A DNA stretch of 64,000 bases from Pelistega europaea (lineage in GTDB: Bacteria > Pseudomonadota > Gammaproteobacteria > Burkholderiales > Burkholderiaceae_B). Location of the stretch: positions 19,676 through 83,675 of the forward strand of contig NZ_JABGBO010000012.1 in NCBI RefSeq assembly GCF_013133775.1. The letters are read 5' to 3'. Position numbers and translations under genes: made by a program. Positions 36,367 to 46,097 of the stretch are shown here, piece after piece. The notes below the pieces were generated by a model that did not search any database, had not been told where the DNA came from, and worked only from the letters and a program-made list of their open reading frames with translations. The number at the start of each line of letters is the position of its first letter. Positions within the stretch are counted from its first letter, which is position 1.

Positions 36367-37347
36367 TCATGGTTGTCCTTTTGTTGTGTTTGTAGGGGTA
36401 GTTGTAGCAATATCAATGGCACGTAAAAATGAACCTGAAAATAGGCTACCATGGGTGTCATTAGGATAATCTTGATAGTGTACTTTTAAGCCAGGCAATG
36501 CACTTAATCGTTGTGCAAATTGACGATGTAATTCAGGTGTAGCTGTAGCAGCTGCTTTTTCTCGTGCCTGAATTAGTTTTTGTTGTTCTGCATTTTGACC
36601 GACTTTCTTGCGTTCTTTACCACTTTTTTCTATCCAAAGTTGGGTGTGATGAAACTGAGGTGATTGTGCGAGAATGGTATCCATTTGTTGCATGAAAAGC
36701 CCAGATTGCCACCATAATGAGGGGTCTGCAGCAATATATTGTGAGAAACCAGCTTGATGGAATAGTGCATAAAGTACAAACAAACCTCCGTAGGAGTGCC
36801 CCCAGAGCGTCTGCTGTTGAGTATTTAAAGGGACTAATTTAGCGACTTCTGGGCGAATCTGTTGAGTAATCAGTTGCAGGTATTCTTCTGCGCCACCGTT
36901 TTTGCGACTAGGATTTAAAGCGTCCACAAGAGGCTTCCCATCGGTGTCTGGTGGAGTATAGTCATAGGCACGAGCATCTCCATCTAGCCTTAAATTGTTG
37001 GCAGGTGCAATGAAGACAAAAACAAGTGGAGACTCCACTGATAGCCGTCGTAATTGCTGTGCATTTAGTAGCTCTGGTAAGGCATTGCCGTCTAAGGCAA
37101 ATAGTGCTGGAAATCCTGTAGCTGTGGGTTTTCTATCAGGGATAAGAATATGCACACGATGACGAGGGGCTCCTTGAGCATCCTTAAAATCCACTGTTTG
37201 AAAACGATACCCAGTATTTTTTTGAGTAAAAAGACTTAAATCCGCTTGGCGAGTCATATCAGGCGGAGTATTTGCTTTTGTGTGTGCTAGGCTGTTGACA
37301 GCCGGTAAGACTGCCAACAGTAATGAGACAATAAAATAACGTATCAT
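36367..37347 (-). CDS. Periplasmic siderophore esterase-like alpha/beta hydrolase (IroE/Fes family)
   Basis: This 326-residue exported hydrolase has a signal peptide (MIRYFIVSLLLAVLPAVNSLA), the nucleophile elbow WGHSYGGLFVLYALF (Ser near residue 190), and a late NDTHGS that supplies the catalytic His. IroE-like enzymes linearise enterobactin-type trilactone siderophores. Its ATG overlaps the stop of the upstream 232-residue protein gene by 4 nt. The catecholate theme agrees with the FepA-like receptor remnant upstream. A general esterase function is the alternative. Confidence 0.85.
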   Translation of the reverse strand: MIRYFIVSLLLAVLPAVNSLAHTKANTPPDMTRQADLSLFTQKNTGYRFQTVDFKDAQGAPRHRVHILIPDRKPTATGFPALFALDGNALPELLNAQQLRRLSVESPLVFVFIAPANNLRLDGDARAYDYTPPDTDGKPLVDALNPSRKNGGAEEYLQLITQQIRPEVAKLVPLNTQQQTLWGHSYGGLFVLYALFHQAGFSQYIAADPSLWWQSGLFMQQMDTILAQSPQFHHTQLWIEKSGKERKKVGQNAEQQKLIQAREKAAATATPELHRQFAQRLSALPGLKVHYQDYPNDTHGSLFSGSFLRAIDIATTTPTNTTKGQP

Positions 37348-38042
37348 TTTTGAATTAAACGAGCATCTGCATTAAAACCGCGTTTAGCATCAGGTTTTGC
37401 AGTATTAAATTCACGGAAAGTGCTGTTGATAGAGACTTTGAGTGGTTTGCCATTAATATCAGCAGAAGCAGAAAGTTTCACACCACCGCCACTTGTTTCA
37501 CCACTTTCCATATCAGGTAATTGTAATTCATCTACTTTCACTGTGACATTAGCAAGTTGAGCTTCTTTTTTTACAATTTGTTGTCCACGAGGGCGAATCT
37601 TGTCTTCTTTTTTGAATTCAGGAACATCAGTCTTGTCAATGATTAGACCCAAGGCAAGGACAGAGGCATGGTCAAGTTCAACTTTTCCATCCTTGACAGG
37701 GATTCCCAACAATAATTTAATGCCACGGTGGATATGACGGCTATCCATCCAGCCGTTTCCTTCTTTAAGAGGAAGGGCATCGGCGGCTAATGAATAATTA
37801 CGACTCATTACTTGGATTTTATAGCCAGGAACTTTTTCTTTGCCTAATCCATCATAAATATCATTAACTAACTCTGGAGCTGTTCCTTGTGCATTGCCAA
37901 GTACACGAGCTGAGGTTTCAAAAACGCTAACGTCTTGTCCTGCATAATTGACGGTTTGCTGATGCCCAAACCCTTTAGCTAAGGTTACAGAACTAGCTAG
38001 ACTGAGAGATGCGGCCAAAAGTATCTTAGAAAATCTTTTCAT
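37344..38042 (-). CDS. Exported protein of unknown function in the iron block
   Basis: This 232-residue protein has a signal peptide (FSKILLAASLSLASSVTLAKG) and no cysteine in the mature part. I do not recognise a family. Visible are polar beta-rich stretches, a Lys-rich middle (KKEDKIRPRGQQIVKK) and a late VKLSASADINGKPLKVSINS suggesting beta strands. It lies between a FepA-like receptor remnant and an IroE-like esterase, is translationally coupled to the latter by a 4-nt overlap, and has a Fur-box-like site about 130 nt upstream. It is probably an iron-regulated periplasmic protein; the activity is unknown. Confidence 0.8.
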   Translation of the reverse strand: MKRFSKILLAASLSLASSVTLAKGFGHQQTVNYAGQDVSVFETSARVLGNAQGTAPELVNDIYDGLGKEKVPGYKIQVMSRNYSLAADALPLKEGNGWMDSRHIHRGIKLLLGIPVKDGKVELDHASVLALGLIIDKTDVPEFKKEDKIRPRGQQIVKKEAQLANVTVKVDELQLPDMESGETSGGGVKLSASADINGKPLKVSINSTFREFNTAKPDAKRGFNADARLIQK

Positions 38043-38170
38043 TTTGATAACATCCTATTAAAAAATTGATGTATATGGCTTGTAAGAAAATTAAGGCATA
38101 CTCATATAAAAAAGGAGTATGAACTGTTTAAGTACAGAATCCCATTATCATAAACAGCCAATATAATATT

Positions 38171-38189
38171 GAGAATGAGAATTATTATA
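38171..38189 (-). promoter_or_regulatory. Fur-box-like site upstream of the 232-residue protein gene
   Basis: GAGAATGAGAATTATTATA matches the 19-bp Fur consensus GATAATGATAATCATTATC at 15 of 19 positions, in the two-direct-plus-one-inverted hexamer arrangement. Confidence 0.65.
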
Positions 38190-38201
38190 TATAAATAAAA
38201 G

Positions 38202-38233
38202 AAAAAAGGGAAAGTCATTCAGGGGCTTTCCCT
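38202..38233 (-). terminator. Terminator of the FepA-like receptor remnant
   Basis: Read on the minus strand, AGGGAAAG / CTTTCCCT with an 11-nt loop is followed by six T. A second inverted repeat, CCTCCATC / GATGGAGG (38246-38253, 38270-38277), precedes it. Confidence 0.8.
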
Positions 38234-38318
38234 AAATTTCTGCTTCCTCCATCTGCTTTATGGGTGCATGATGGAGGCTAGTCATCATCATAAATACTTA
38301 TAAGCATTCATAAGAAAA

Positions 38319-39984
38319 CTAGAAGTTAAGTCTTAGACTAGCGTAGTAAGAGCGTCCATGTTGGTTGAAGGTTTGTGCATTAAATGCTGACTCATTGCTG
38401 CGATAGAGTTTTTTATCAAAAATATTACTTACACCAACACGAACTTGACCATGTTTCCATGTATAGCCTACATTAGCTCCAACAATGCCATAGCTTGGTA
38501 CCTCAAGAGATTGGGTATAGCGAGTCTCTAGGTTTTTAGTGGCTACACTACGCGGTTTAATACGTCCGTATTGTGTGTAGGTAATATTGGCATCCCAGTT
38601 CTCATTAGGAATCCATGAGAGGGTACTGTTAACAGTATATTTAGGGATTAATGATAATGGGTTGCCTTGATAGTCTTCGGATTTTTGCATATAAGTGAAG
38701 TTAGTACTCCATTTAAGGGTATTGTGTAGTGGAATCACAAGATTTCCTTCTATCCCTGCAATAGTTGCACTAGGTGTATTTACCCATTCTAAAAAACTAT
38801 ATTGTGTGGCTGTAGTAGCTCCCCCTCGTCCTCCAGAACCACCACGTCCACCGCTTCCACCAGAAGAGCGTACAGTAAAATCATCTACAGCATAATCACT
38901 TGCAGTAATTTTATTGGTATAGTGGTTATGGAAATAGGTGAGAGACGCTTGATAGCCATTTTTCTGAAATTCAATGCCCATCATGTGTCAATGCAAAAGA
39001 CTCGCGATAAATACGTGAGGTTTCTTCTACTCCATCTGCTAGTAGCTGTGAGGTAATACCACCTGCATTACTATTTTGTGTATCACCATTATAGATATTA
39101 CCTTGGCGACTAAAGCTTGCATCTAATGTCAAACTATGATTATCATTTAGCTTCCAGTCAAAGCGTGCTGCAATATCTTTATTACGCACTCCCTCAATAC
39201 CTGCAGCAGTAGCAGATCCAGCAGCACTGTTAATAGTAGGAGAGTCTGCATCAGTTTTGTTCATGCTACCATAGATGCGGAATGCCAATTTATCATTGAC
39301 AATAGGACCACTAAATAAGAAACCTATACGGTTAGTGGCTCCTTCATCGCTATCTTCAGGACGATTAGTATAGTAGCTGACATAACCAGAATATTCATTG
39401 GTGATTTTCTTAGTAGTAATATTAACCACACCACCCATTGCACCAGAGCCATAACGTGCTGCAGCAGGGCCGCGAATGACTTCAATAGACTCAATTGCTT
39501 CAGGTGGAACCCAATTACTATCGCCAGTGGTGTTGCGTTCTCCGCGCATACTGATTCGAGCTGTATTGCGTGAGGTGACAGGTTTGCCATCAATAAGAAT
39601 CAGAGTATTTTCTGGACCCATACCACGTAAATCAATTTGGCGCTTGTTACCGCGCTGTCCTGATGCTGTATTTCCTGTTAGATTGACACCTGGCATAGTA
39701 CGTACAATTTCGGATATATCGTTAACAACAGGGGTACGTTCCAAATCTTTGCTTGTAATAATTGAGGCTCCTAGCGATTGTTGTAACTGTTGTTCTGCAG
39801 TAGCATAGACTTTATCAAGGGTAACAACACTTGTGTCGTCCGTAGAGGGTGTTGTGTTGGTTGTTGTGGTATTGGTTGCGGTGTGTACGGTGTCTGGGGT
39901 TGATGGGGATGTAGCAGATTGAGCATATACTGTGCTACTTAGTAAAAGGGATAAAACAGACAAATGCAGAGGGGTTGACTGCAT
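38319..39984 (-). pseudogene. FepA-like TonB-dependent siderophore receptor, broken by internal out-of-frame deletion
   Basis: The N-terminal fragment (39984 to 38971) has a signal peptide, a plug domain with IITSKDLERTPVVNDISEIV, RQIDLRGMGPENTLILIDGK and VIRGPAAARYGSGAMGGVVN, and the first barrel strands up to YRESFALTHDGH, where it hits a stop. The C-terminal fragment (from 38984) resumes in another frame at MMGIEFQKNGYQASLTYFHN and runs to the usual end aromatic RSYYASLRLNF. Against FepA-type receptors, about 170-190 residues of the barrel are missing at the junction near 38975-38984 (estimate from family knowledge). Together they make about 558 residues versus about 720-750. The product should be non-functional. 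Confidence 0.85.
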
Positions 39985-40040
39985 GAAATCTCTCCTATAT
40001 TAGGGTTAAAAAAGTAGTTTCATTATGCTTTATTGATAAT

Positions 40041-40059
40041 CAAAATGAGAATTGTTATC
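40041..40059 (-). promoter_or_regulatory. Fur-box-like site upstream of the receptor remnant
   Basis: CAAAATGAGAATTGTTATC matches the Fur consensus at 14 of 19 positions, with a further GATAAT (40035-40040) adjoining. It lies 57 nt upstream of the receptor start. The rest of 39985-40309 holds no other visible gene and must contain the pth promoter. Confidence 0.65.
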
Positions 40060-40309
40060 ACCAATAACAATTTACATTATGAAATAATTTTGGCTTTGCT
40101 AATGATGGCATCAATAAAGGATGTTAGAAAATAGCCAGAAAAATAAATTCATTTCTTTTACATTTAGTAATTTATCAGTGTGATTTGAAATAATAACGCT
40201 GTTTGAAAACAACGCTAGTAACAGAGTTTATCTGTCTGAGAAAAAAGAAGAAATCCCTGCTAGGTGGATGATTAGATTAAAATACGCTATTCACATCACA
40301 GGAATTACT

Positions 40310-40909
40310 ATGTCAGATATTTCAATTCGGTTGATTGTGGGGCTAGGGAATCCAGGTCCTCAATACGAAGCAACTCGTCATAATGTAGGGTTTTGGTTAG
40401 CGGATCAAGTAGCGGAAGACTATAAGACAAACTTTGCCATGGAAAGTTCATTACATGGTCAATTGGCAAAGTTTAAGACCTTAAATGGCAATGTTTATGT
40501 ACTCAAGCCAACTACCTATATGAATCGTTCTGGGCAGGCGGTACGTGCGGTAGCCCAGTTTTATAAAATCTCTGTTGAGGAGATTTTGGTATTGCATGAC
40601 GAACTGGATATTCCTCCAGGTGAGATTAAGCTAAAAAAAGGTGGCGGTCATGCTGGGCACAATGGTTTAAGGGATATCCAAGCACAGATGGGAAGTCCTG
40701 AATTCTGGCGTTTGCGTATTGGTGTGGGGCATCCACGCACACTGGGACTAGCACAACAGGTCGCCGATTATGTGCTACATCCACCCCGTAAGGAAGATAT
40801 GTCACTCATTGAGGGGAGTCTGACTCGTGGTAGGGTTAGCATAGAGGCTTTATTAAAAGGGGATAAAAATCTTGCTTCACGTGCATTAGCAGCCCCTAAA
40901 AATGGTTAA
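40310..40909 (+). CDS. pth: Peptidyl-tRNA hydrolase
   Basis: This 199-residue enzyme frees tRNAs from dropped-off peptidyl-tRNAs. It has [23 protein letters not shown] with the catalytic His, [14 protein letters not shown], and [20 protein letters not shown] with the catalytic Asp. ATG 40310 follows AGGA; an earlier in-frame ATG at 40268 would add 14 residues not seen in the family. It is followed by a CPBP protein gene and then ychF. Confidence 0.96.
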   Translation: MSDISIRLIVGLGNPGPQYEATRHNVGFWLADQVAEDYKTNFAMESSLHGQLAKFKTLNGNVYVLKPTTYMNRSGQAVRAVAQFYKISVEEILVLHDELDIPPGEIKLKKGGGHAGHNGLRDIQAQMGSPEFWRLRIGVGHPRTLGLAQQVADYVLHPPRKEDMSLIEGSLTRGRVSIEALLKGDKNLASRALAAPKNG

Positions 40910-41044
40910 TTTATCGACAAGTGGGCTAATCATAGTGTGATAATGGGTACTTGCCATATAGCAAGGGATAAAGTGCATATGCATTCTATGTTGGCATACC
41001 CATGGTATTTATGGAAAATAGCAATAACAAAAGGATTAAAACCT

Positions 41045-41824
41045 ATGAAAAATAACAGCATTTCTTTTTTTCAAGATTTGCACGACTTTTTGCAGTACAT
41101 AAAAAAACCTTCTCTCGGTGTGCGTTTACCCGTGCGTCGTGGGGATGGTTGGTGGAGTGATTTTAAAGTACATACATCGTTTAAGCTATTGTGGAAGTGG
41201 TTGTTTTTTCTATGGTTTTTTAATATGGTAGTGCTTGGACCTCTGGCATTAGTTGCGTCAGAAGAGTTAGGGGCCACACACCGGATTAAAGTGGATACCC
41301 CCTATCTGGTGCTACTAGCTGCGGTTTGGGCTCCTTTGGTAGAAGAGTTGCTGTTTCGATATGGATTGCGCCGTCCTAAGCTAGCATTGGTATATATTCC
41401 TTTGTTAATTTTTGTCTTTATTAGCAAAATGCTCTGGCTAAATATTGCCATCGTAGGATGTATTGTCCTGTCATTTGTGCTATTAGACTTAAAAAGGCAA
41501 ACTGGTGAGGCTCAAGCTCTACCTTTTGCTTGGAGGCAACGGTATTGCACTTTCTTTCCGTGGGTATTTCATGGTTCAGTTTTGGTTTTTGCGAGTTTGC
41601 ATTTAATGAATTATGAGTTACCTGCACTAGGTGATATGTGGCTCTTGCCATTTTTAATTCTCCCACAATGGCTAACAGGCATGGTTATAGCGTGGATGCG
41701 TGTGCGCGATAGTTTTGCTTGCGGAGTGGTGATGCATGCCTTATTTAATGGGGTGCCAGTATTGTTACTATGGATGGCTTTGCAGTTTGTTCCCGCAGAA
41801 GCCTTGTCATGGATGTTTTCATAG
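41045..41824 (+). CDS. CPBP (CAAX/Abi) family intramembrane glutamic-type metalloprotease
   Basis: This 259-residue membrane protein has the three CPBP motifs: WAPLVEELLFRYGLR (EExxxR), FASLHLMNY (FxxxH) and GVVMHALFNG (HxxxN/D). Family members cleave within membranes or modify prenylated or bacteriocin-related targets; the substrate is unknown. ATG 41045 is preceded by AAGG at a somewhat long spacing; in-frame ATGs at 40937 and 40979 are alternatives. It is inserted between pth and ychF. Confidence 0.85.
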   Translation: MKNNSISFFQDLHDFLQYIKKPSLGVRLPVRRGDGWWSDFKVHTSFKLLWKWLFFLWFFNMVVLGPLALVASEELGATHRIKVDTPYLVLLAAVWAPLVEELLFRYGLRRPKLALVYIPLLIFVFISKMLWLNIAIVGCIVLSFVLLDLKRQTGEAQALPFAWRQRYCTFFPWVFHGSVLVFASLHLMNYELPALGDMWLLPFLILPQWLTGMVIAWMRVRDSFACGVVMHALFNGVPVLLLWMALQFVPAEALSWMFS

Positions 41825-41904
41825 AGTGAATTTTGCTAAAATCATTCTTACTGTATTTAGTTGATGTCTCTTAACATAGAGACTTTTTATTTTTAAGGAT
41901 TATT

Positions 41905-42996
41905 ATGGCTTTACAATGTGGCATTGTTGGTTTGCCTAACGTGGGAAAATCCACACTTTTTAATGCGTTGACAAAAGCAGGAATTGCAGCAGAAAACTAT
42001 CCTTTCTGTACGATTGAGCCCAATGTGGGTATTGTAGAAGTACCAGACCCTCGTCTAAATCAGCTGGCTGAAATTGTAAAGCCTGAGCGTATTTTACCTG
42101 CAACAGTAGAGTTTGTGGATATTGCGGGACTTGTGGCAGGGGCTTCTAAAGGAGAGGGTTTAGGGAATCAGTTTTTGGCCAATATCCGTGAAACAGATGC
42201 GGTTGTGCATGTAGTGCGTTGTTTTGAAGATGCGAATGTTGTTCACGTGGCTGGTAAGGTTGATCCAGTCAATGATATTGAAGTGATTAATACGGAATTA
42301 GCTTTAGCAGACTTGGCAACAGCTGAAAAAGCATTATTAAAATCACAAAAAGTAGCCCGTGCAGGTGATAAAGATGCACAGAAACTCACGGCAGTACTAG
42401 AGAAAATCGTTCCTGTATTAAACGAAGCCAAAGCCATTCGTTCTCTTGGTTTGGATGAAGAGGAGCTTGCTGTAATTAAGCCTTATGGTTTTATTACAGC
42501 TAAGCCTGCGATGTATGTGGCTAATGTGAAGGAAGATGGTTTTGAAAACAATCCCCATCTAGAGGCAGTGCAAAAATATGCTGCTGCCGAAAATGCTCCA
42601 GTCGTTGCGGTATGTGCTGCTATTGAAGCAGAAATTGCTGACTTGGATGATGCCGATAAAGAAATGTTTTTGGCAGATATGGGTATGGAGGAACCTGGTC
42701 TAAACCGAGTAATTCGTGCTGGCTTTAAATTGCTAGGATTGCAAACTTATTTCACAGCAGGAGTCAAGGAAGTACGTGCATGGACCATCCATGTTGGCGA
42801 TACAGCACCCAAAGCAGCAGGGGTTATTCACTCTGATTTTGAGCGAGGTTTTATCCGTGCTCAGACAATAGCTTTTGAAGACTTTATTCAATATAAAGGT
42901 GAGCAAGGTGCAAAAGAAGCAGGCAAGATGCGTGCAGAGGGCAAGGATTACGTTGTTAAAGACGGTGATGTATTGAACTTCTTGTTTAATGTTTAG
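41905..42996 (+). CDS. ychF: Redox-regulated ATPase/GTPase YchF
   Basis: This 363-residue Obg-family P-loop NTPase (OLA1/YchF, prefers ATP) associates with ribosomes. Near the N-terminus it has [20 protein letters not shown] and [19 protein letters not shown] helical insertion follows and the C-terminal TGS-like domain has [23 protein letters not shown] precedes the ATG. Normal length. Confidence 0.97.
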   Translation: MALQCGIVGLPNVGKSTLFNALTKAGIAAENYPFCTIEPNVGIVEVPDPRLNQLAEIVKPERILPATVEFVDIAGLVAGASKGEGLGNQFLANIRETDAVVHVVRCFEDANVVHVAGKVDPVNDIEVINTELALADLATAEKALLKSQKVARAGDKDAQKLTAVLEKIVPVLNEAKAIRSLGLDEEELAVIKPYGFITAKPAMYVANVKEDGFENNPHLEAVQKYAAAENAPVVAVCAAIEAEIADLDDADKEMFLADMGMEEPGLNRVIRAGFKLLGLQTYFTAGVKEVRAWTIHVGDTAPKAAGVIHSDFERGFIRAQTIAFEDFIQYKGEQGAKEAGKMRAEGKDYVVKDGDVLNFLFNV

Positions 42997-43011
42997 TGTT
43001 TCCAATAAAGG

Positions 43012-43040
43012 GTTGGTTTGAGGATATGGGATAAACCAAC
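43012..43040 (+). terminator. Weak terminator-like hairpin after ychF
   Basis: GTTGGTTT pairs with AAACCAAC across a 13-nt loop, followed by TCTTGTTGTT. There is no continuous T-run. Confidence 0.4.
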
Positions 43041-43116
43041 TCTTGTTGTTGATGTAATAAGTCTCCCTGATGTTTGCTTGGTATGGTTGTCTATGATGGC
43101 CAATAGGATGTAAGCA

Positions 43117-45585
43117 ATGAAAAAATGGTTTAAACGTATAGTTATCAGTTGTGTTGTCTTACTGATAGTTGCCTTTATTGGGGTTGCTGTTTTTATTCTA
43201 AATTTTGACCCTTCAGCTTATAAGAATAAATTAGCGCAACTAATCAAAACACAATATAACCGTGAGTTGGTGGTAAACGGTGATATTGACTTATCATTGT
43301 TTCCACGTATTGGTTTGACCGTTAACCAGATTTCTCTATCAGAGCCAGGTAGTCAGGAGCAGTTTGTCGCCATTGATAAGGTGCGATTAGCGGTTGCTCT
43401 CTGGCCCCTTGTGTCCAACCGATTCTTAGTGGATCACTTGGCGATTGATGGTCTTAAAGCTAATATTCGTCGTGATAAGGACGGTACCTATAACTTTGAG
43501 GATTTATTGCGTTATTCCCTCCAACCGCAGCAGGAGGCAGGAGGCAAGAGTGGGCTGGATTCAGACTCATTACAGCAACGGGTACAGAACACCGACTTCA
43601 AAATTGATATTGCTGGTCTGACTTTAAACCACGGTGTTTTACACTATCAAGACACAAAAAATAATCTTGTTTTACAGGATATGACCATTAGGACAGGACG
43701 TATCACAGAGGGGCAACAGTTTGATTTAAATCTTGCAGGGCATTTGACCGGACAAGAGAATCAAGTAGATGCTCGCCTTGAAATTAATGGGTTGATGCTG
43801 CTTAAGCCTCTTAATCAAACATATGCGTTTAACCGCCTGAGTGCAGACCTTAAAGGGAAATGGGGGACATTGAATCTTACGCAAGCTAATATCAAAGGCA
43901 ATGTTTCTATAGATACATTAGAGAATGCTCTTAAAGGGACTGATTTAGATGTGCGAGTACTTGGAGAAGGCACAGAAAAGTCAGGTATTAAAACGGTTTC
44001 TGCCACACTATCAGCTCCAAAGCTTAACTATAACGTGAGTGATTTGAGCTTAGCATTAGATAACTTAAAATTTAATTCTAAAGTAGATAGCAAGGATAAA
44101 CAAAGTCTTTCTATCTCTTTTGATGCTCCTGCACTTGATATTTCTCCTAGTGGTGCAGGGGGAAAACCATTAACGGGTAAATTGCAAATTAAAAGTCCTG
44201 TTAAGCAGGTGGATTTAGGATTCTCCCTTGATAAGATGACAGGGACGGCAATTTTGTTGAATGTAGACAAAATTAACTTATCGGGGAGCTACAAAATTGA
44301 TGGGGATAAATCTATTGGTCTTGATTTATCATCGTCAGGTCAGATTAGTGTATTTAAACAGTCAGTTGAATTACCTGATTTATCGGGTGGTCTAACCTTG
44401 CAAGAGCAGCAGACACAAACCATTCCGTTAAAAGGCCATATTCAGACTTTATTAGGGGAGCAACGTGTTAATTTCTTCCTTACTGCCTTAGCTACTCAGG
44501 GAAGTATTGATGTACAAGGAAGCATTGAAGACTTGTTCCACCCCCGAGTGAGTTTTGATGTGAGTGGTAATCAAGTTGACCTAAAGGCTTTCCTACGTGA
44601 TGTACGTTTGCCTCTAGGAGGGGAGCGTAATTCAGCTAATTCAGTTAAACCAGCTGCAGACACTGATACATCTACACAAAATAACTCTTTAGCCAATGCT
44701 AATAACTCTGCAACCACAGCAGAGAGTCAATCAACAACAAGTGCCGCACAAGATGCTAGTGTCGATACAAAAATGACTCTTGCCGAGGGGAACAGTAGTC
44801 TGACTTTAAAACAGGAACTTCTATCCCGTTTAAGTGGGGTAGGGACCTTTAACTTCAAACATATTTCTTATGATAGAGTGGGTCTAGACAATGTGGGGGC
44901 GACTTTATTGTTCAATCATAGTGATGTAAAAGTTAAATCTGTTCGTGCGGATATCTATGGCGGCAAACTTTTTGCTAATGGAGAATACTCTCTCAAGAAT
45001 CAGGCATTGACAGGTGATGTTAGCCTGAGTGATATTCAAATTGAGACACTTCTTTCTTCTGTGACAGATAATCCAAAATTAAGTGGTATAGCACAGATGA
45101 AAGCTGAGTTCTCCTCTCGTGGGGATACCGAGGAGGCGTTGCTTGATGCATTGCACGCCAAGCTGGCTATTACAGCAAAGCAAGGTAGAATTCAAGGGGT
45201 GAACATTGATGAGATGCTTTCACAACCTCAGGACTATGCCAATCCTTGGGATTTATCAGCTTCTTTAGCAAGTGAAGAGGGGATAAGTACTGACTTTAAC
45301 CAGATTGTTTTAGAGTCTCAATGGCAAGATAAGCAGTTGTTAATCCAGAAGTTTACAGTTTCTACACCGACTTTAGTGCTAAATGCTAAACCCAATGTGG
45401 GGAATTATCATCTTGGTATGGATTATTTATACCTGCCTGCCACGTTGAAAACAAAACGTCCATTTAAAGTAAAAAGAGGCTCTGTTACTGTCCAGGTGAA
45501 AAGTGTGGAGTTACCAGTGTTGATGTTGGGACCGTTATCTTCACCTGATGTGAAATTGCAGTTAGATAAATTATTAAATCGATAA
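43117..45585 (+). CDS. AsmA family protein
   Basis: This 822-residue protein is anchored by one N-terminal membrane helix (FKRIVISCVVLLIVAFIGVA), followed by the AsmA N-terminal motif NFDPSAYKNKLAQLIKTQYN and a long beta-rich periplasmic part. The C-terminal AsmA_2-like region runs about 590-760. Between them is a Ser/Thr/Asn/Ala-rich linker (about residues 505-550, DNA 44630-44775). AsmA-like proteins are implicated in lipid transfer and outer-membrane homeostasis. AAAAAATGG-like context and a nearby GGATG give only a modest ribosome site. Confidence 0.9.
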   Translation: MKKWFKRIVISCVVLLIVAFIGVAVFILNFDPSAYKNKLAQLIKTQYNRELVVNGDIDLSLFPRIGLTVNQISLSEPGSQEQFVAIDKVRLAVALWPLVSNRFLVDHLAIDGLKANIRRDKDGTYNFEDLLRYSLQPQQEAGGKSGLDSDSLQQRVQNTDFKIDIAGLTLNHGVLHYQDTKNNLVLQDMTIRTGRITEGQQFDLNLAGHLTGQENQVDARLEINGLMLLKPLNQTYAFNRLSADLKGKWGTLNLTQANIKGNVSIDTLENALKGTDLDVRVLGEGTEKSGIKTVSATLSAPKLNYNVSDLSLALDNLKFNSKVDSKDKQSLSISFDAPALDISPSGAGGKPLTGKLQIKSPVKQVDLGFSLDKMTGTAILLNVDKINLSGSYKIDGDKSIGLDLSSSGQISVFKQSVELPDLSGGLTLQEQQTQTIPLKGHIQTLLGEQRVNFFLTALATQGSIDVQGSIEDLFHPRVSFDVSGNQVDLKAFLRDVRLPLGGERNSANSVKPAADTDTSTQNNSLANANNSATTAESQSTTSAAQDASVDTKMTLAEGNSSLTLKQELLSRLSGVGTFNFKHISYDRVGLDNVGATLLFNHSDVKVKSVRADIYGGKLFANGEYSLKNQALTGDVSLSDIQIETLLSSVTDNPKLSGIAQMKAEFSSRGDTEEALLDALHAKLAITAKQGRIQGVNIDEMLSQPQDYANPWDLSASLASEEGISTDFNQIVLESQWQDKQLLIQKFTVSTPTLVLNAKPNVGNYHLGMDYLYLPATLKTKRPFKVKRGSVTVQVKSVELPVLMLGPLSSPDVKLQLDKLLNR

Positions 45586-45627
45586 AAAATTAGTGTAGTG
45601 GAAAATTATATAAACACAAAAGAGCCT

Positions 45628-45984
45628 ATGATAAGTTATACCCCAATTATGCACTGTCCTGCGGTAGTGGGAAGAGAGATTGACAAGGAATACCAACATC
45701 GTTGGGTGATAGTAGATGCCCAGAAGCAGGTAGTGCCAGCAACCACCCCTAAGCTTGCAGATATTCAGGTGGATATTAAGTTTGGTTATTTAGTCCTTCG
45801 AGCAGAGGGGATGCTACGTCTTGATATTCCTATGGAAGTTATTGAAGATGATGAGAGTGCATTTGAATGGATAACCATAACACAAGATGCACCAACCGTA
45901 CGAACTGTGAGTGAGGGTGACTTAGCCGCACAGTGGTTTAGTGTGTACTTAGGGCAACCTGTCCGCTTGATGAAAAAAGTATAA
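45628..45984 (+). CDS. Stand-alone MOSC N-terminal beta-barrel domain (MOSC domain missing)
   Basis: This 118-residue protein matches only the MOSC_N (beta-barrel) part of YcbX/mARC-like molybdenum-cofactor proteins: a start like YTPIMHCPAVVGREIDKEYQ followed by HRWVIVDAQKQVVPATTPKL. The catalytic MOSC domain that normally follows (total about 270-290 residues) is absent: the frame stops at 45984 and the next 110 nt carry no continuation. A longer GTG start at 45598 is possible, but the ATG at 45628 has AAGAG nearby. It is either a decayed gene or a reduced protein. Confidence 0.7.
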   Translation: MISYTPIMHCPAVVGREIDKEYQHRWVIVDAQKQVVPATTPKLADIQVDIKFGYLVLRAEGMLRLDIPMEVIEDDESAFEWITITQDAPTVRTVSEGDLAAQWFSVYLGQPVRLMKKV

Positions 45985-46018
45985 AGGTAGCAAATATATT
46001 TGTAAGCCACCATGACTC

Positions 46019-46045
46019 CCCCTTGTTTGGTTGAAAAACAAGGGG
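46019..46045. terminator. Hairpin between the MOSC_N gene and ferredoxin gene
   Basis: CCCCTTGTTT / AAACAAGGGG with a 7-nt loop sits between convergent genes; T-runs are weak on both sides. Confidence 0.55.
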
Positions 46046-46097
46046 AATCTATTTAAAAGGAAAAACAGCGTAAGAATAATGGGTGGCTCAATAGAGA

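Noticed and set aside
38695..38895. Proline-rich plus-strand frame opposite the receptor remnant
   Set aside because: It is the antisense reading of the Gly/Ser/Arg repeat of the receptor and has no independent support.
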